Assembly: GCF_000759675.1 (NCBI RefSeq)
Contig: NZ_BAWM01000098.1
Span: 1 to 64,000 of the forward strand
Direction of reading: 5' to 3'
Length of the DNA stretch: 64,000 bases
Source: Neobacillus niacini
GTDB lineage: Bacteria; Bacillota; Bacilli; Bacillales; Cytobacillaceae
The position numbers were made by a program, and so were the translations under genes. Below the pieces are notes generated by a model. The model had not been told where the DNA came from, made no database searches, and saw only the letters and a list, made by a program, of their open reading frames with translations. This document shows positions 8,436 to 18,316 of this stretch, one piece after another. Numbering within the stretch: the stretch's first letter is position 1; each line of letters begins with the position of its first letter.

Positions 8436-8753
8436 ATGTCTGCACTCGTGTTTATGGCACTATATCGTCCGAAACCTGGAAAAGAGAATGAACTAAAAGA
8501 AATCCTTAAAGTACATATCCCTGTCCTTAGAGAAGAAGGATTGATAACAGAACGTCAATTATTAACACTACAAGCTGAGGACGGAACTATTATTGAAATA
8601 GCGGAATGGAAGTCTAGTGAGGCAATTGACAAAGCACATCAATCTGAAAAAGTAATGGCAGTATGGGATAAAATTGGTGCTGCAGCCGAACTGACAAATC
8701 TATCATCCCTTGCAGAAGCCAAGTATCCTTTCCCTAATTTCAAAGCCATCTAA
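8436..8753 (+). CDS. Small ABM-fold (dimeric alpha/beta barrel) protein
   Basis: A 105-residue protein with the pattern of antibiotic-biosynthesis-monooxygenase-like barrels: a first strand LVFMALYRPKPGKENELKEIL, a central strand IIEIAEWKS and a helix with AVWDKIG. Members include heme-degrading and quinol monooxygenases, but many have no known activity. A strong TTAGGAGG site precedes the ATG. It is a single-gene unit ending in the tandem repeat array. Confidence 0.65.
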   Translation: MSALVFMALYRPKPGKENELKEILKVHIPVLREEGLITERQLLTLQAEDGTIIEIAEWKSSEAIDKAHQSEKVMAVWDKIGAAAELTNLSSLAEAKYPFPNFKAI

Positions 8754-8812
8754 GTATAGTCTAGGTTCAAAAAAACATGAGAGCTACCATGTAAACTCTG
8801 TTGTTTTTAATT

Positions 8813-9010
8813 GAGTGACCGAACTAACTCTTTTTTTCATCTTTCGGTCTTTCCAGTGCTGCTGGAGTGACCATGAACATAACTCTTTTCATTTTTCGGT
8901 CATTCCAGACCACCTGGAGTGACCATAAACATTACTCTTTTTATTTTTCGATCACTCCAGACCCGCAGGAGTGACCAGGAACCCATCTCTATTTACGTTT
9001 CAGTCACTCC
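8813..9010. repeat. Tandem array of four 52-bp palindromic units
   Basis: GAGTGACC recurs at 8813, 8865, 8917 and 8969, exactly 52 bp apart. Each unit ends in a variant of GGTCACTCC (GGTCTTTCC, GGTCATTCC, GATCACTCC, AGTCACTCC), so each can fold as a hairpin. The arms are better kept than the T-rich loop. The array fills the gap between the convergent ABM gene and sbcC. A second array with the same design lies at 27152-27376. Confidence 0.85.
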
Positions 9011-9021
9011 AAACACAAACT

Positions 9022-12000
9022 TTAATTTGTAAAAATAAATTCTGTCCTACTTCCGGTTTGTCCCGCGATGACTTCTAATCTAATATCGATTCGTTCTTTC
9101 AGCTCTGGAACGTGAGAGATGATACCGACCAACCGTCCGCTGCTTTGGATGTCCATCAGTGCTTCAATGGCTTGATCAAGTGATTCAGGGTCTAGCGTTC
9201 CAAAGCCTTCATCAATAAACATCGTCTCCAATGAAACTCCGCCTGCATAGTTTTGAACCACATCCGCAAGCCCAAGAGCTAATGATAGAGAGGCCTTAAA
9301 GCTTTCCCCACCAGATAAAGTCTTTACATGGCGCTCCTGACCGGTATATTGGTCAAAGACAAGAAGTTCTAAACCACTTTGAACATTCCCTTTAGACCTG
9401 TCGGTTTTCCTTAAAAGCTCAAATCGTCCTGCCGTCATTTTCCTTAATCGCACATTTGCTTCCCGCAAAATATCATCTAAAAATGCAGCAAGTACATATC
9501 GTTCAAACGTAATTCGATACGTATTTTGACCTTTGGCAATTTCGTGAAGATGTCCAATCAGCTTATAGCGTTCCTCCAACACCTTCATATGCTCATTAAT
9601 TCTTTCAACATTATTATAGATTTCAAGATTGTCCCGCCTTTTAACAAACAGGTCTGTCCGCTGATTAGTCAGATCCACTAATTCACTAGCTAGATTCTCT
9701 AATAACACTTTTAATCCATCAACATCAGGCGTCTTCACATCTTGTAAAAGCTCAGTCAATTCTTTTAAGCGATCTGAAACAGAGCGTAACTCTTCACGAT
9801 AACTGCGAATTTGACCTTCAAGAATCCGGATGTCATTCTCAGTTTTTTTAGATGAATGATATAGACTGTAGTTTTCAAATCCTTGTTCTGCAAGTTTAGT
9901 AACAAAGATTTCTTTCTCTGTTTTAAGCTCATTTTCTTTGCCTGAATGGTGCTTTACCGCGTCTTGTAATCTAGCTGCTTCTGCAGATTGTTTCTCTTTC
10001 ACTGCTTGTAAACGCTGCTGTGCCTCTTCTAACCTTTTCAATAACAATTCATGTTGTTTTTTTGAAGTTTTTAGTGCCTCTTCGTATGCATCTACGGTAC
10101 GAAGATTCTCTGGAATCACCTTCATCATTCTGGTTAAATTCGTTTTCTTCTCCGTAAACTGTACAGTCAGCTCAGTTACATGAGCTGTTAACTGTTGTAT
10201 AGCACTTTTTAATACCGTTTTATCAGAATCATTTTTCTCTAGTTCCATGTTAATTTGATCAAGCATTTTGATTTGATCATTTAGCGTTTTTTGTGCTTTC
10301 TGGAGATTATTTTTTCCAGATTGAACCTCGGATTTAGTTACTTGTAAATCAGTTTCCTTAAAATCAACGCGATATGATCGTATTTCCTTAAAAATCTCTT
10401 CACAGTTTTCTCGTTGTGTTTTTTCAATAGATTGACTTTCAAAATAGAGAGATTCTGATGCTGCTTTTTCTTTTTCCAAAAAAACTGCCTGCTGCTTTGC
10501 AGCTTTAAGGTCCTTTTCATTTGGAATAAGAGCTGCATTTGCTGACGCTGGTGCTGGGTGGTGCTCCGAACCACAAACCGGACATGCTTCACCCGTTGTA
10601 AGTCGTGCAGCTATTAGTGATGCTTGGCCATGAAGCCATTTATTCTCCAAATCTTCCACAAGTGCTTTTGCATCCATATACCTAGCAGCTGTATTTTCAA
10701 ATTTCCCGGAATTCAAATTAAGATCCTGCAGCGCCTTTTGATGGCGTCCAAGGAATAATTCATATTTTTCCATTCTGTCTAATTCTGACTGCATTTTTTC
10801 AATCTGGCGTTCATTTTCTATAAACTTCAACTGGCCCTTCTCAATTTCTGCTTTTTTATCCTGCAGATTTTTCATTCGGTCTTCCAAGCCCATGAGACTA
10901 TTTTCAGCTGCTACTTGCTTTTCCTTCGCATCCCTCAGGGAAGCTTCCACTAATGCTGACTCTTTTACTAAAGCAGTAAAGGAATAAACATCGTCCTTCA
11001 TATTTATGAGTTGATTAATGGCATCAAGTGCTTTTTGCCGCTCCCCTTCACGCTCGATTTCAGCCTGCCATTGTTGTTCATATTGTTTTGATAAAACATC
11101 TAATTTTTCGATTTCACTTTGTATAGATGTTACATTTCCCTTAAGTTGGTCCAATTCACGCTTTAAACGATGGCAAAGCTCTTCTTGCTGTGCCAACAGT
11201 GCTGCTTTATGTGCAAGTTGAACCTGTTTTTCTTTTTCAGCAAAAATATCTGCTTGTGATTCTAGTTTTATTTTTTCCTCTTTTAACGCTTCTCTCGTTT
11301 GAATTTGTTTTAAAATCGTTTCGGCTTCAAACAGTTTTCCCTTTAAGGTATCTTGTTCCTGTTCTTTTTCTTTTAAGCTTATGACCAATTTTTCAAGCAG
11401 GCTTTCCATACCACTGATTTCTTCCTGTAATAACGGCATGATAATCAAATCGTTTACACTGTCTGCTTCTAAATATCCTTTAAGCTCATCGTTTGTTACC
11501 GCTTGAATACGGCGGAGATTTTCATATCTAGTCTGAACCTGCATCTCAACAGAATTCTTTAACTCTGTAGATTCAACTTTCAGCCTCTCTTCCACCATCT
11601 TATAAATCTGAGTATGGAACAATCGCTGTAAAATAACCTCTTTATCCTTACTATCAGACGTTAATAGCTTACGAAATTCTCCTTGGGGGATCATTAAGAT
11701 TTGGCGGAACTGATTGCTATCAATCAGCATAATTTCTTTAATTTTTTCTTCTACTTCATTGATCTTGGTTGCAATTAATTTCTTTTCACCGTTCTCATCC
11801 CAGCTGTATAATTCCGCTTTGGCTGGTAAGGAAGTAAATCCTTCGCCCTTTTCCTTCTTTTTAGGCTGTTGGGGGAGGCGGGTAATCGAATACACTTTGT
11901 TACGGATAGAGAAGTCAAGTGAAACCTCTGTTACTAAATCTGCTCTTGCAAATTGGCTTCGTAATTCAGGTCCATTGCGGTCTTCGCCACTTGCTTTTCC

Positions 12001-12159
12001 ATATATCGCATAACTAATCGCATCAAAAATGGTTGTTTTTCCAGAACCTGTTTTACCTGAAATAACAAACATTGTGCGATTACCAAGCTGAGTGAAATCA
12101 ATCGTTTCTACATCTGCATAAGGACCAAATGCCTGCATGGTTAGTTTTAATGGTCTCAA
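9022..12159 (-). CDS. sbcC: Exonuclease subunit SbcC
   Basis: A 1045-residue SMC/Rad50-type ATPase that works with SbcD to cut hairpins and protein-blocked DNA ends. Walker A GKTGSGKT is at 35-42. Two long coiled coils surround a zinc hook CPVC near residue 526. Signature LSGGESFKASLSLALGLAD and Walker B MFIDEGFGTLD lie in the C-terminal lobe. Length fits the family. The start is TTG, overlapping the sbcD stop as TTGA, so translation is coupled. Confidence 0.95.
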   Translation of the reverse strand: MRPLKLTMQAFGPYADVETIDFTQLGNRTMFVISGKTGSGKTTIFDAISYAIYGKASGEDRNGPELRSQFARADLVTEVSLDFSIRNKVYSITRLPQQPKKKEKGEGFTSLPAKAELYSWDENGEKKLIATKINEVEEKIKEIMLIDSNQFRQILMIPQGEFRKLLTSDSKDKEVILQRLFHTQIYKMVEERLKVESTELKNSVEMQVQTRYENLRRIQAVTNDELKGYLEADSVNDLIIMPLLQEEISGMESLLEKLVISLKEKEQEQDTLKGKLFEAETILKQIQTREALKEEKIKLESQADIFAEKEKQVQLAHKAALLAQQEELCHRLKRELDQLKGNVTSIQSEIEKLDVLSKQYEQQWQAEIEREGERQKALDAINQLINMKDDVYSFTALVKESALVEASLRDAKEKQVAAENSLMGLEDRMKNLQDKKAEIEKGQLKFIENERQIEKMQSELDRMEKYELFLGRHQKALQDLNLNSGKFENTAARYMDAKALVEDLENKWLHGQASLIAARLTTGEACPVCGSEHHPAPASANAALIPNEKDLKAAKQQAVFLEKEKAASESLYFESQSIEKTQRENCEEIFKEIRSYRVDFKETDLQVTKSEVQSGKNNLQKAQKTLNDQIKMLDQINMELEKNDSDKTVLKSAIQQLTAHVTELTVQFTEKKTNLTRMMKVIPENLRTVDAYEEALKTSKKQHELLLKRLEEAQQRLQAVKEKQSAEAARLQDAVKHHSGKENELKTEKEIFVTKLAEQGFENYSLYHSSKKTENDIRILEGQIRSYREELRSVSDRLKELTELLQDVKTPDVDGLKVLLENLASELVDLTNQRTDLFVKRRDNLEIYNNVERINEHMKVLEERYKLIGHLHEIAKGQNTYRITFERYVLAAFLDDILREANVRLRKMTAGRFELLRKTDRSKGNVQSGLELLVFDQYTGQERHVKTLSGGESFKASLSLALGLADVVQNYAGGVSLETMFIDEGFGTLDPESLDQAIEALMDIQSSGRLVGIISHVPELKERIDIRLEVIAGQTGSRTEFIFTN

Positions 12160-13301
12160 CGTTTACCCTCCTCACGTAACACTTTTTCGATCACATCTGC
12201 CATTACTTCTTTTTTACCAGTGGAAAACTCTGACGTGGTCATCTCGGTATAAAATTGTTCAAACAAGTCAAGTTCTGATTTTTTCTCACTTTGTGTAATA
12301 TTGAATGATTGCTTTTTCTTTAAATCCGTAATATCTATTTTCCGTTCAAGATGAAGTACATTCGGATATACCTGTCGTAATTTATTTATCGGATCAAGCA
12401 GTGCCCCTTCATCAAGTAAGGTAATTTTCATATAATCATGTAATCTTTGTTTTTCATAAAAGAAAGGATCTAGCAGCTCCTCAAGATGTCCCTCAAGTTC
12501 ACGCATGTCATGTGTTGGATTCAGTGATCGATAACGATGGGAGAAGTTCCCTTTTTCATCCATTTCTATAATTGAAATCGATTTATTTTGCTTCGCTTCT
12601 GAAAAGGAATACTTTAATAGGGAACCTGAATATTTTACTTTTTCATGTTTGATTGCATCCGGACTGTGTAAATGACCTAGTGCCGTATAGGAGAAAGGTT
12701 CGAAAAGCTCTGCACCTACACAACCAGATCCCCCAACGGATAAAACACGTTCGGAGTCTGAAGTCTGCCCGCCTAAGACAAAGGCATGTCCCACCAATAC
12801 ATTAGGCTCATTGGGATTTAAGTTTTCCTCCATTTTTCCAATCAGTGCTTTCATCGCATCTTGATGGGAATGAATTGAATCATCTCCAAGAAGTTGACGA
12901 ACCACTCCAGGTTCAGCAAAAGGTACTAAATAAAAATTAACTCCGTTTACCTGTACGGGCTTAAAGCTGTTCGATAGCTTACCAGACAAGTAGAAATGGC
13001 TGTGCTTATACCATGAGCTTCCAAATGACAATCTTTCAGCACTGTCATGGTTTCCAGCAATCGCTACAACAGGTGTTTTCAGCTCAACATTGATTTTAAA
13101 CAGTATTTCATCTAATAATTCAACTGCATCGGTTGGCGGAACGGAACGGTCATACAAATCACCGGCAATTACGACCGCATCCGGCTTTTCCTCTGCAACA
13201 ATATCTATAAATTGATTAAGTGCTTCCCGCTGGTTTTCTGTCATATAAACACCATGCACTAATTTACCTAAATGCCAGTCCGCCGTATGGATAAATTTCA
13301 T
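12156..13301 (-). CDS. sbcD: Exonuclease subunit SbcD
   Basis: A 381-residue Mre11-type metallophosphoesterase. The metal ligands are visible: DWHLGK (Asp8, His10), GDLYDR (Asp48), AGNHDSAE, VGHAF and LGHLHSP. It provides the nuclease activity of SbcCD. It is first in the sbcDC operon with the ribosome site GGGGTGA ahead of ATG. Confidence 0.95.
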   Translation of the reverse strand: MKFIHTADWHLGKLVHGVYMTENQREALNQFIDIVAEEKPDAVVIAGDLYDRSVPPTDAVELLDEILFKINVELKTPVVAIAGNHDSAERLSFGSSWYKHSHFYLSGKLSNSFKPVQVNGVNFYLVPFAEPGVVRQLLGDDSIHSHQDAMKALIGKMEENLNPNEPNVLVGHAFVLGGQTSDSERVLSVGGSGCVGAELFEPFSYTALGHLHSPDAIKHEKVKYSGSLLKYSFSEAKQNKSISIIEMDEKGNFSHRYRSLNPTHDMRELEGHLEELLDPFFYEKQRLHDYMKITLLDEGALLDPINKLRQVYPNVLHLERKIDITDLKKKQSFNITQSEKKSELDLFEQFYTEMTTSEFSTGKKEVMADVIEKVLREEGKR

Positions 13302-13427
13302 TTATTTTCACCCCATCTTTTTTTAACTCATAAATACTATTATAGCAAAATACCAACTTTTGTGAGGTTGGAAAACGAAGAAATAACAGGTAATACGGGG
13401 TAGAGGTTTTTATTTTAAACAGCAAAA

Positions 13428-13455
13428 AACAGCCCGACACATTGGTCGGGCTGTT
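13428..13455 (-). terminator. Terminator of the cold-shock gene
   Basis: An 11-bp perfect stem (AACAGCCCGAC / GTCGGGCTGTT) with a T-rich tail on the minus strand lies 22 bp past the stop codon. Confidence 0.9.
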
Positions 13456-13477
13456 AAATCATTGGTTTCATAAATTA

Positions 13478-13678
13478 TTATTTTTTAGTTACGTTTGCAG
13501 CTTGTGGTCCACGAGCACCTTCAACAACTTCGAAAGATACTTCTTGACCTTCTTCTAAAGTTTTGAAACCTTCAGTTTGGATAGCGGAATAGTGAACGAA
13601 TACGTCGTTTCCGTCTTCAGCTTCGATAAATCCGAAACCTTTTTCAGAGTTAAACCATTTTACTTTACCGTTTTTCAT
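13478..13678 (-). CDS. Cold-shock protein (CspB/CspD type)
   Basis: A 66-residue single OB-fold cold-shock domain that binds single-stranded RNA and DNA. RNP1 (KGFGFIE) and RNP2 (VFVHY) are intact; RNP2 has Tyr where the usual Bacillus form has Phe (VFVHF). The RNP1-side WFN and the C-terminal RGPQAANVTK match Bacillus Csp proteins. A GGGGGA site precedes ATG. About 250 bp upstream (13679-13928) has no gene and probably holds the long leader usual for csp mRNAs; I cannot place the promoter with confidence. Confidence 0.93.
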   Translation of the reverse strand: MKNGKVKWFNSEKGFGFIEAEDGNDVFVHYSAIQTEGFKTLEEGQEVSFEVVEGARGPQAANVTKK

Positions 13679-13928
13679 GTAAAAAAATCCCCCTATTAGC
13701 TTATACTAAGCCATGTGTAAAATTCACCAAATTACAACGTGATAGCTTTACTTTCACTTTCTTATCCAAACTAATGATAAAACCTGAACAAGCTTTGTAA
13801 CATAAATCTAATCCCGTGCAACGGCTGACTAAAATTTAACATTTTTTAGCTTCTATGTCAATAAAGTACTATAGACAAAAGCCTACAAAATTCGGGGTTT
13901 TCAAGGCATTTGCGCCCTTTGTATCCGT

Positions 13929-15743
13929 TTACTTTTTGTGCTGATTACTGCTTGGATTCGTGACCAAAACTTGATTCCTGTCAATCTTGCCAAACTTACA
14001 TTTTATATCTTTTACGACATCTTTGATGAGTAATTCTAAACCGATGTAGGTTAGAGTAGGAAAATTTGCAAAAAGCTTTTTGACCTCCCATTTCAGTTCA
14101 TTCTCACCGCAAATACTGTGGCGATTGATTTGATCTACTTCATTCTTAATGATGGAAAACTGTTTTTGTTTTTCATCGTCAGGCAGGAGCTCCAAGGCAT
14201 CTAGTCTAGCAAGGAACTCGACTGACTTTTCAATCTTCAGTCTTACTTCATCATGAACATCCTTGGTTATAATATGATTCTTATATTTAAATTCATTTAA
14301 CTTCAGAGCAGAGTCATACGTAGCATTTACAATTTCCTCTCTTGTCATATTGTTAGTTTCATAGCTCAGCATATTTTTCCAAGACGGTTGTTTCATAGCT
14401 TCACGGAAGTCTTCAAGTTTGTTGCAAAACTTTTTATAACCATATTTTTCCGGATTTTCAAACGCCGGGCTTCCTGGATCAAGGAATGGAGAAAGCGGTG
14501 CGACAAAATATGAAATTCGAGAATCTTCGTCACATTCCTTGTGAATGTTTTCACAAAAATCAACATTTCTCATCGCACTATCGTAATTTTGATTGGGGAT
14601 CCCCGTCATGAAAAATAAGTCAATCTTAGCACAGCCATTCTTTAATGCAAATTGAAGCATTTCAATTACTTTGGCATTTGTACATGGCAGCTTTCCATTA
14701 TATTTACGGATATCCTCATCTGCAGATTCAAGAGTAAGCTCAATACTATATTTAGGCATTGCCTCATTTAATCTTTCAAAAAAATTCTCATCGGCATAAT
14801 TAAACAATTCGAATACGATCTCGTTCTTTACCTTCATTTTTGACAAACCATCAAGAAATTCATCAACGTACTCCTTGCCTCCTTGCCTTATATCATTCAG
14901 AAGAAAAATAGGTGCCCGTGTAAATCTTTGAATTAAGGCAATATCTTCGAGCATTTTTCGAGGGGAACGCATAACTAGCTTCTTTCGGTTGCAGTTTAAC
15001 TCATAGGCATCTTTAGAACCTCCGCAAATTAAACAATTATAGTTACAACCTTTTGAGGTTAATATGGCAGTGTTTGGATACTGAAGCCAACCTTTGTATG
15101 GCAATGTATCTAATAGATTAACATATTTAAAGACGGAACCTATGATATAGCGATATCCTGGTAAATTAAACTCATCGAGACTGTCTGGTACATAGGTGAT
15201 CTCATTATAAAAATATTGATTATTTCGCTTCCATGTTAGATTTGGAATATCTGAAAATCCAGATACGTCCTTTTTCTCCAGCTTATTAAGCAGCATTAAT
15301 ATTAATTTTTCAGTAGTATCACCCCGAACTACAAAATCAATACAAGAATACTCAATTAATTCTTTATGGAAATAGGTGCTGGACAGTCCACCAAACAAAA
15401 CGGGTGTATCTGGATGATATTTCTTAACGATTTTTGCTAATTCTACACTTCCATGTGCATGAGGAAGCCAGTGAAGATCAATTCCAAAAGCCTTAGTTTT
15501 GATTTTACTGATTTTCTTTTCAACATCAAAATTTGGATTTAAAAGCATTCGATTTGCAATATTGACGATTTTCACTTTTAATCCAAATCGTTCTAAGTAA
15601 TCTCCAATACTCGTCAATCCAATTGGATACATTTCAAAAACAGGGGAAGAAGGAACCACATCGCTGATAGGACCGGTAAATAGCATTTCTTTTCTGAAAT
15701 CATAGACTGTTGGAGGATGCAGCAGTACCAAGTCGTAAATCAT
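13929..15743 (-). CDS. B12-binding domain / radical SAM protein (TIGR04190-like)
   Basis: A 604-residue protein. An N-terminal cobalamin-binding-like Rossmann domain (about 1-150; VLFGGLSSTYFHKEL, VVRGDTTE) is followed by a radical SAM barrel with the cluster motif CNYNCLIC (Cys233, 237, 240) and GG downstream. The C-terminal 150 residues are helical. The pattern resembles the B12/radical SAM family TIGR04190 seen in archaea and some bacteria, whose reaction is unknown. It stands alone: no neighbour suggests a pathway, and it is flanked by a csp gene and a large hairpin repeat. Methylation or another radical rearrangement is possible. Confidence 0.75.
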   Translation of the reverse strand: MIYDLVLLHPPTVYDFRKEMLFTGPISDVVPSSPVFEMYPIGLTSIGDYLERFGLKVKIVNIANRMLLNPNFDVEKKISKIKTKAFGIDLHWLPHAHGSVELAKIVKKYHPDTPVLFGGLSSTYFHKELIEYSCIDFVVRGDTTEKLILMLLNKLEKKDVSGFSDIPNLTWKRNNQYFYNEITYVPDSLDEFNLPGYRYIIGSVFKYVNLLDTLPYKGWLQYPNTAILTSKGCNYNCLICGGSKDAYELNCNRKKLVMRSPRKMLEDIALIQRFTRAPIFLLNDIRQGGKEYVDEFLDGLSKMKVKNEIVFELFNYADENFFERLNEAMPKYSIELTLESADEDIRKYNGKLPCTNAKVIEMLQFALKNGCAKIDLFFMTGIPNQNYDSAMRNVDFCENIHKECDEDSRISYFVAPLSPFLDPGSPAFENPEKYGYKKFCNKLEDFREAMKQPSWKNMLSYETNNMTREEIVNATYDSALKLNEFKYKNHIITKDVHDEVRLKIEKSVEFLARLDALELLPDDEKQKQFSIIKNEVDQINRHSICGENELKWEVKKLFANFPTLTYIGLELLIKDVVKDIKCKFGKIDRNQVLVTNPSSNQHKK

Positions 15744-15845
15744 TTGATCACTTCCTAAATTCTATTATTTGTTTACACCATTATCGTAATATAAGAAACA
15801 AGGAAAATGTTGGTTAAAATAGTACAATTAATTGATTTTTAAGAG

Positions 15846-16000
15846 AAAAGCGGAGGCGACTGCCCTGGGACGAAGGCATAAGACGAACCCTGCAAGAAGG
15901 CGCTCTTTGCCTTCTTCAGGGGGTGGCTTATGACTCGAGTCCCAGGGAGCCTCAACTAGACAAGCTTATGACCCCGAGCCCCTAGGCGCTGCAGCTAGAC
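15846..16000. repeat. Large GC-rich hairpin, dispersed Bacillaceae-type intergenic repeat
   Basis: Nested complementary pairs form a long imperfect hairpin: CCCTGGGAC with GTCCCAGGG, CATAAG with CTTATG, CCCTG with CAGGG, AGAAGGC with GCCTTCT. It is much richer in G+C than its surroundings. Elements starting GAAAAGCGGAGGCGACTG are, from my recollection, frequent between genes in Bacillaceae. The remaining gap 15744-15845 and 16001-16042 shows nothing else. Confidence 0.6.
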
Positions 16001-16042
16001 AGTTATCATTTCTCGAAGATTGATACTTTTAAACATAAAAAT

Positions 16043-16068
16043 AGCCGAAGAAAATTATTTCTTCGGCT
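16043..16068 (-). terminator. Terminator overlapping the end of the ArsR gene
   Basis: An 11-bp stem AGCCGAAGAAA / TTTCTTCGGCT. On the minus strand it is followed by TTTTTATG. The stop codon of the regulator lies inside the hairpin. Confidence 0.8.
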
Positions 16069-16420
16069 CCAATGCTAGTTCTTCATCTTCGTCTCTAAAC
16101 TTATCTAATATAGTTATGGTATCAACTAAGTGATTGTTAAAAATTTGACGAGCTACGGCTAAAAGTTCCACAATCATTGGATCTTTTAGTGTATAAATGA
16201 CTTTATTTCCTTCTTTGGTACCCGAGACAATATTTTTTGCTCTTAATATTTGCAACTGCTGAGAGACAGCAGAACCTTCACTGCCAACAAGGGTTTGGAT
16301 TTCATTCACATTTTTATCCCCTTCTGCTAACAGTTCTAATATGCGGATCCTCAAAGGATGTGCAAGTGCTTTGAAAAATTCCGCCTTAAATTGCTGCATT
16401 TCAAGATTCAATCCATTCAC
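16055..16420 (-). CDS. ArsR family transcriptional regulator
   Basis: A 121-residue winged-helix repressor. The HTH spans roughly residues 18-75 (FKALAHPLRIRILELLAEG, VSQQLQILRAKNIV), with the wing at GTKEGNKVIYTL. No cysteine metal-binding pair is visible in the recognition helix, so it is not a classic metal sensor. It follows the SulP transporter gene by 14 bp in one operon and may repress it. The start is uncertain: GTG 16420 has the ribosome site directly against it, while TTG 16411 is better spaced from AAGGAAG. Confidence 0.8.
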   Translation of the reverse strand: MNGLNLEMQQFKAEFFKALAHPLRIRILELLAEGDKNVNEIQTLVGSEGSAVSQQLQILRAKNIVSGTKEGNKVIYTLKDPMIVELLAVARQIFNNHLVDTITILDKFRDEDEELALEPKK

Positions 16421-16434
16421 TTCCTTAATTCATT

Positions 16435-18183
16435 CTAGTAAGTAGCCGAGAGCTTCTGTTTGCTGCTTTCAATTACTTCGGAAGCCGAAAGCTTCTTACA
16501 TTCTTTAAATGCGAAGTGCTTACAGCCAAGACATTTATTGCGATCCAGCTGCGATAACGCAAACTGAATGGCGTCACCTGTGTGTTCAAAGAAATGATCT
16601 TGACCAATCACATCATATAAGCCCGTACGTAACAAAACATTTTTAGGCTGTTCGTTTATTCCCGATATGATAACTATACCATTTTTTGAAAAATGAGACA
16701 CAATACTTGCCAAATTTGCTTCACCAGTAGTATCCATAAATGGCACCCTACTCATCCGCAATAACAGAATCTTGGGACGATAGTTAATTGTACTCATGAT
16801 AGATGTTTCAAATGTTTTGGCTGCTCCAAAGAATAATGGACCTTCAACATTATAAATGCTTATTTGAGGACAATCATGAGAATCAGATACAATTTGAGTC
16901 TCTACCTTTGCATTTTTATGCTGAAGGTTTGGCAATGCCTTTGCCGTGGTCATCAAATCGCTCATTCTCTTCGTGAATAAAATCGCCGCCATGACTAAGC
17001 CCACTTCAACGGCAGTGGTTAAGTTAACAAATACTGTTAATAAAAAGGTAACCACTAAGACTAGGGAATCAGTCGATTTTGTTTTTAAAATATGGGCAAA
17101 TACTTTCCGTTCACTCATATTCCAAGCAACAACCATTAATATAGGTGCCATGCTTGCAAGTGGAATATAAGATGCAAAAGGAGCGAAAAACATTAATACT
17201 AGCAATACTACAATCCCATGAATAATACCGGATAACGGGGAAACTGCCCCATTTTTGATATTTGTAGCTGTTCTGGCAATTGCCCCTGTTGCTGGAATTC
17301 CGCCAAAAAGCGGAGTGACCATATTGGCAATCCCTTGACCTATAAGTTCCTTGTTACTGTTATGCTTGCTATTTGTCATCCCGTCGGCAACCACTGCTGA
17401 AAGCAGGGATTCAATCCCTCCAAGCATCGCAATAATAAACGCTGGTTTTAATAGAGTAATAATCATTTCTACGCTCAAGTCAGGAATTTGCAGCTGTGGC
17501 AATTTGCTAGGAATTTCACCATAAGCAGTTCCAATGGTTGCTACCTGATTGGGAAAGAACAAGGCTGCAATCATCGTTGAAACCACTAATCCAATTAATG
17601 GTCCTGGAACCTTAGGCGCAATTCTTGGGGTCAAAATAATCGTTACTAAGCATATGACCGCCGTTAAAATGCTAAAAAGGTTAATACTGTCCATGTGGAT
17701 CATGATTTCTTTTACATTATTAATAAATTCTTCATGCATCTTAATACCTGTCAACCCTAGTAAACTAGCAATTTGTCCGGTGAAAATGGTAATCGCGATC
17801 CCTGTGGTAAAACCAATGGTTACAGGTCTTGGGATAAATTTTATTAATGATCCCATTTTGAAAATCCCCATGAAGAGGAGCATAATTCCAGCTAAAAAAC
17901 CTGCAATTAACAGGTTTTCATATCCGTACGTCATAACGATTCCAAATAATATTGGAATGAACGCTCCAGTTGGACCACCAATTTGATACTTCGAGCCTCC
18001 AAACAAGGAGATGAGGATTCCGGCAACAATTGTTGTGTAGATTCCAAATTCCGGTTTCACCCCTGAAGCAATCGCGAAGGCCATCCCAAGAGGTATGGCA
18101 ATTACACCGACAATGAGTCCTGACAGGACATCTTTTGGTACACTACTTAAGGAATATTGATGGAATCTTTTGTCACTTAACAT
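16435..18183 (-). CDS. SulP family anion transporter with STAS domain
   Basis: A 582-residue secondary transporter with about 11-12 membrane helices and the SulP signature near the N terminus (LIVGVIAIPLGMAFAIASG). A C-terminal cytoplasmic STAS domain (about 430-550; VEGPLFFGAAKTFE, LLLRMSRVPFMDTTGE) follows. Sulfate or bicarbonate are typical substrates. After the STAS domain comes a cysteine cluster, CLGCKHFAFKECKK, which might bind a metal. It is first in an operon with an ArsR-type regulator. Confidence 0.88.
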   Translation of the reverse strand: MLSDKRFHQYSLSSVPKDVLSGLIVGVIAIPLGMAFAIASGVKPEFGIYTTIVAGILISLFGGSKYQIGGPTGAFIPILFGIVMTYGYENLLIAGFLAGIMLLFMGIFKMGSLIKFIPRPVTIGFTTGIAITIFTGQIASLLGLTGIKMHEEFINNVKEIMIHMDSINLFSILTAVICLVTIILTPRIAPKVPGPLIGLVVSTMIAALFFPNQVATIGTAYGEIPSKLPQLQIPDLSVEMIITLLKPAFIIAMLGGIESLLSAVVADGMTNSKHNSNKELIGQGIANMVTPLFGGIPATGAIARTATNIKNGAVSPLSGIIHGIVVLLVLMFFAPFASYIPLASMAPILMVVAWNMSERKVFAHILKTKSTDSLVLVVTFLLTVFVNLTTAVEVGLVMAAILFTKRMSDLMTTAKALPNLQHKNAKVETQIVSDSHDCPQISIYNVEGPLFFGAAKTFETSIMSTINYRPKILLLRMSRVPFMDTTGEANLASIVSHFSKNGIVIISGINEQPKNVLLRTGLYDVIGQDHFFEHTGDAIQFALSQLDRNKCLGCKHFAFKECKKLSASEVIESSKQKLSATY

Positions 18184-18281
18184 ATGAACCCTTCTTATCT
18201 TTCAAATTTGTATATCTGATTATTTGAATATAGAGGAATTCAAATTAATAATCAAGACATTTGTTTTAAAAAATTTTCCAG

Positions 18282-18310
18282 TTGTGTTGTCCCCTATCCT
18301 GTGTTATATT
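18282..18310 (+). promoter_or_regulatory. Promoter of a candidate small RNA
   Basis: TTGTGT at 18282-18287, a 17-bp spacer and TATATT at 18305-18310. The predicted transcription start is near 18317. Confidence 0.5.
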
Positions 18311-18316
18311 AATTGA

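Noticed and set aside
8813..9010. CRISPR array
   Set aside because: The 52-bp units repeat as wholes with diverging interiors, the arms are only 8-9 bp, and no cas gene is present.
9938..12013. Several plus-strand open frames within sbcC
   Set aside because: They are shadows of the sbcC coding strand with no ribosome sites or family resemblance.
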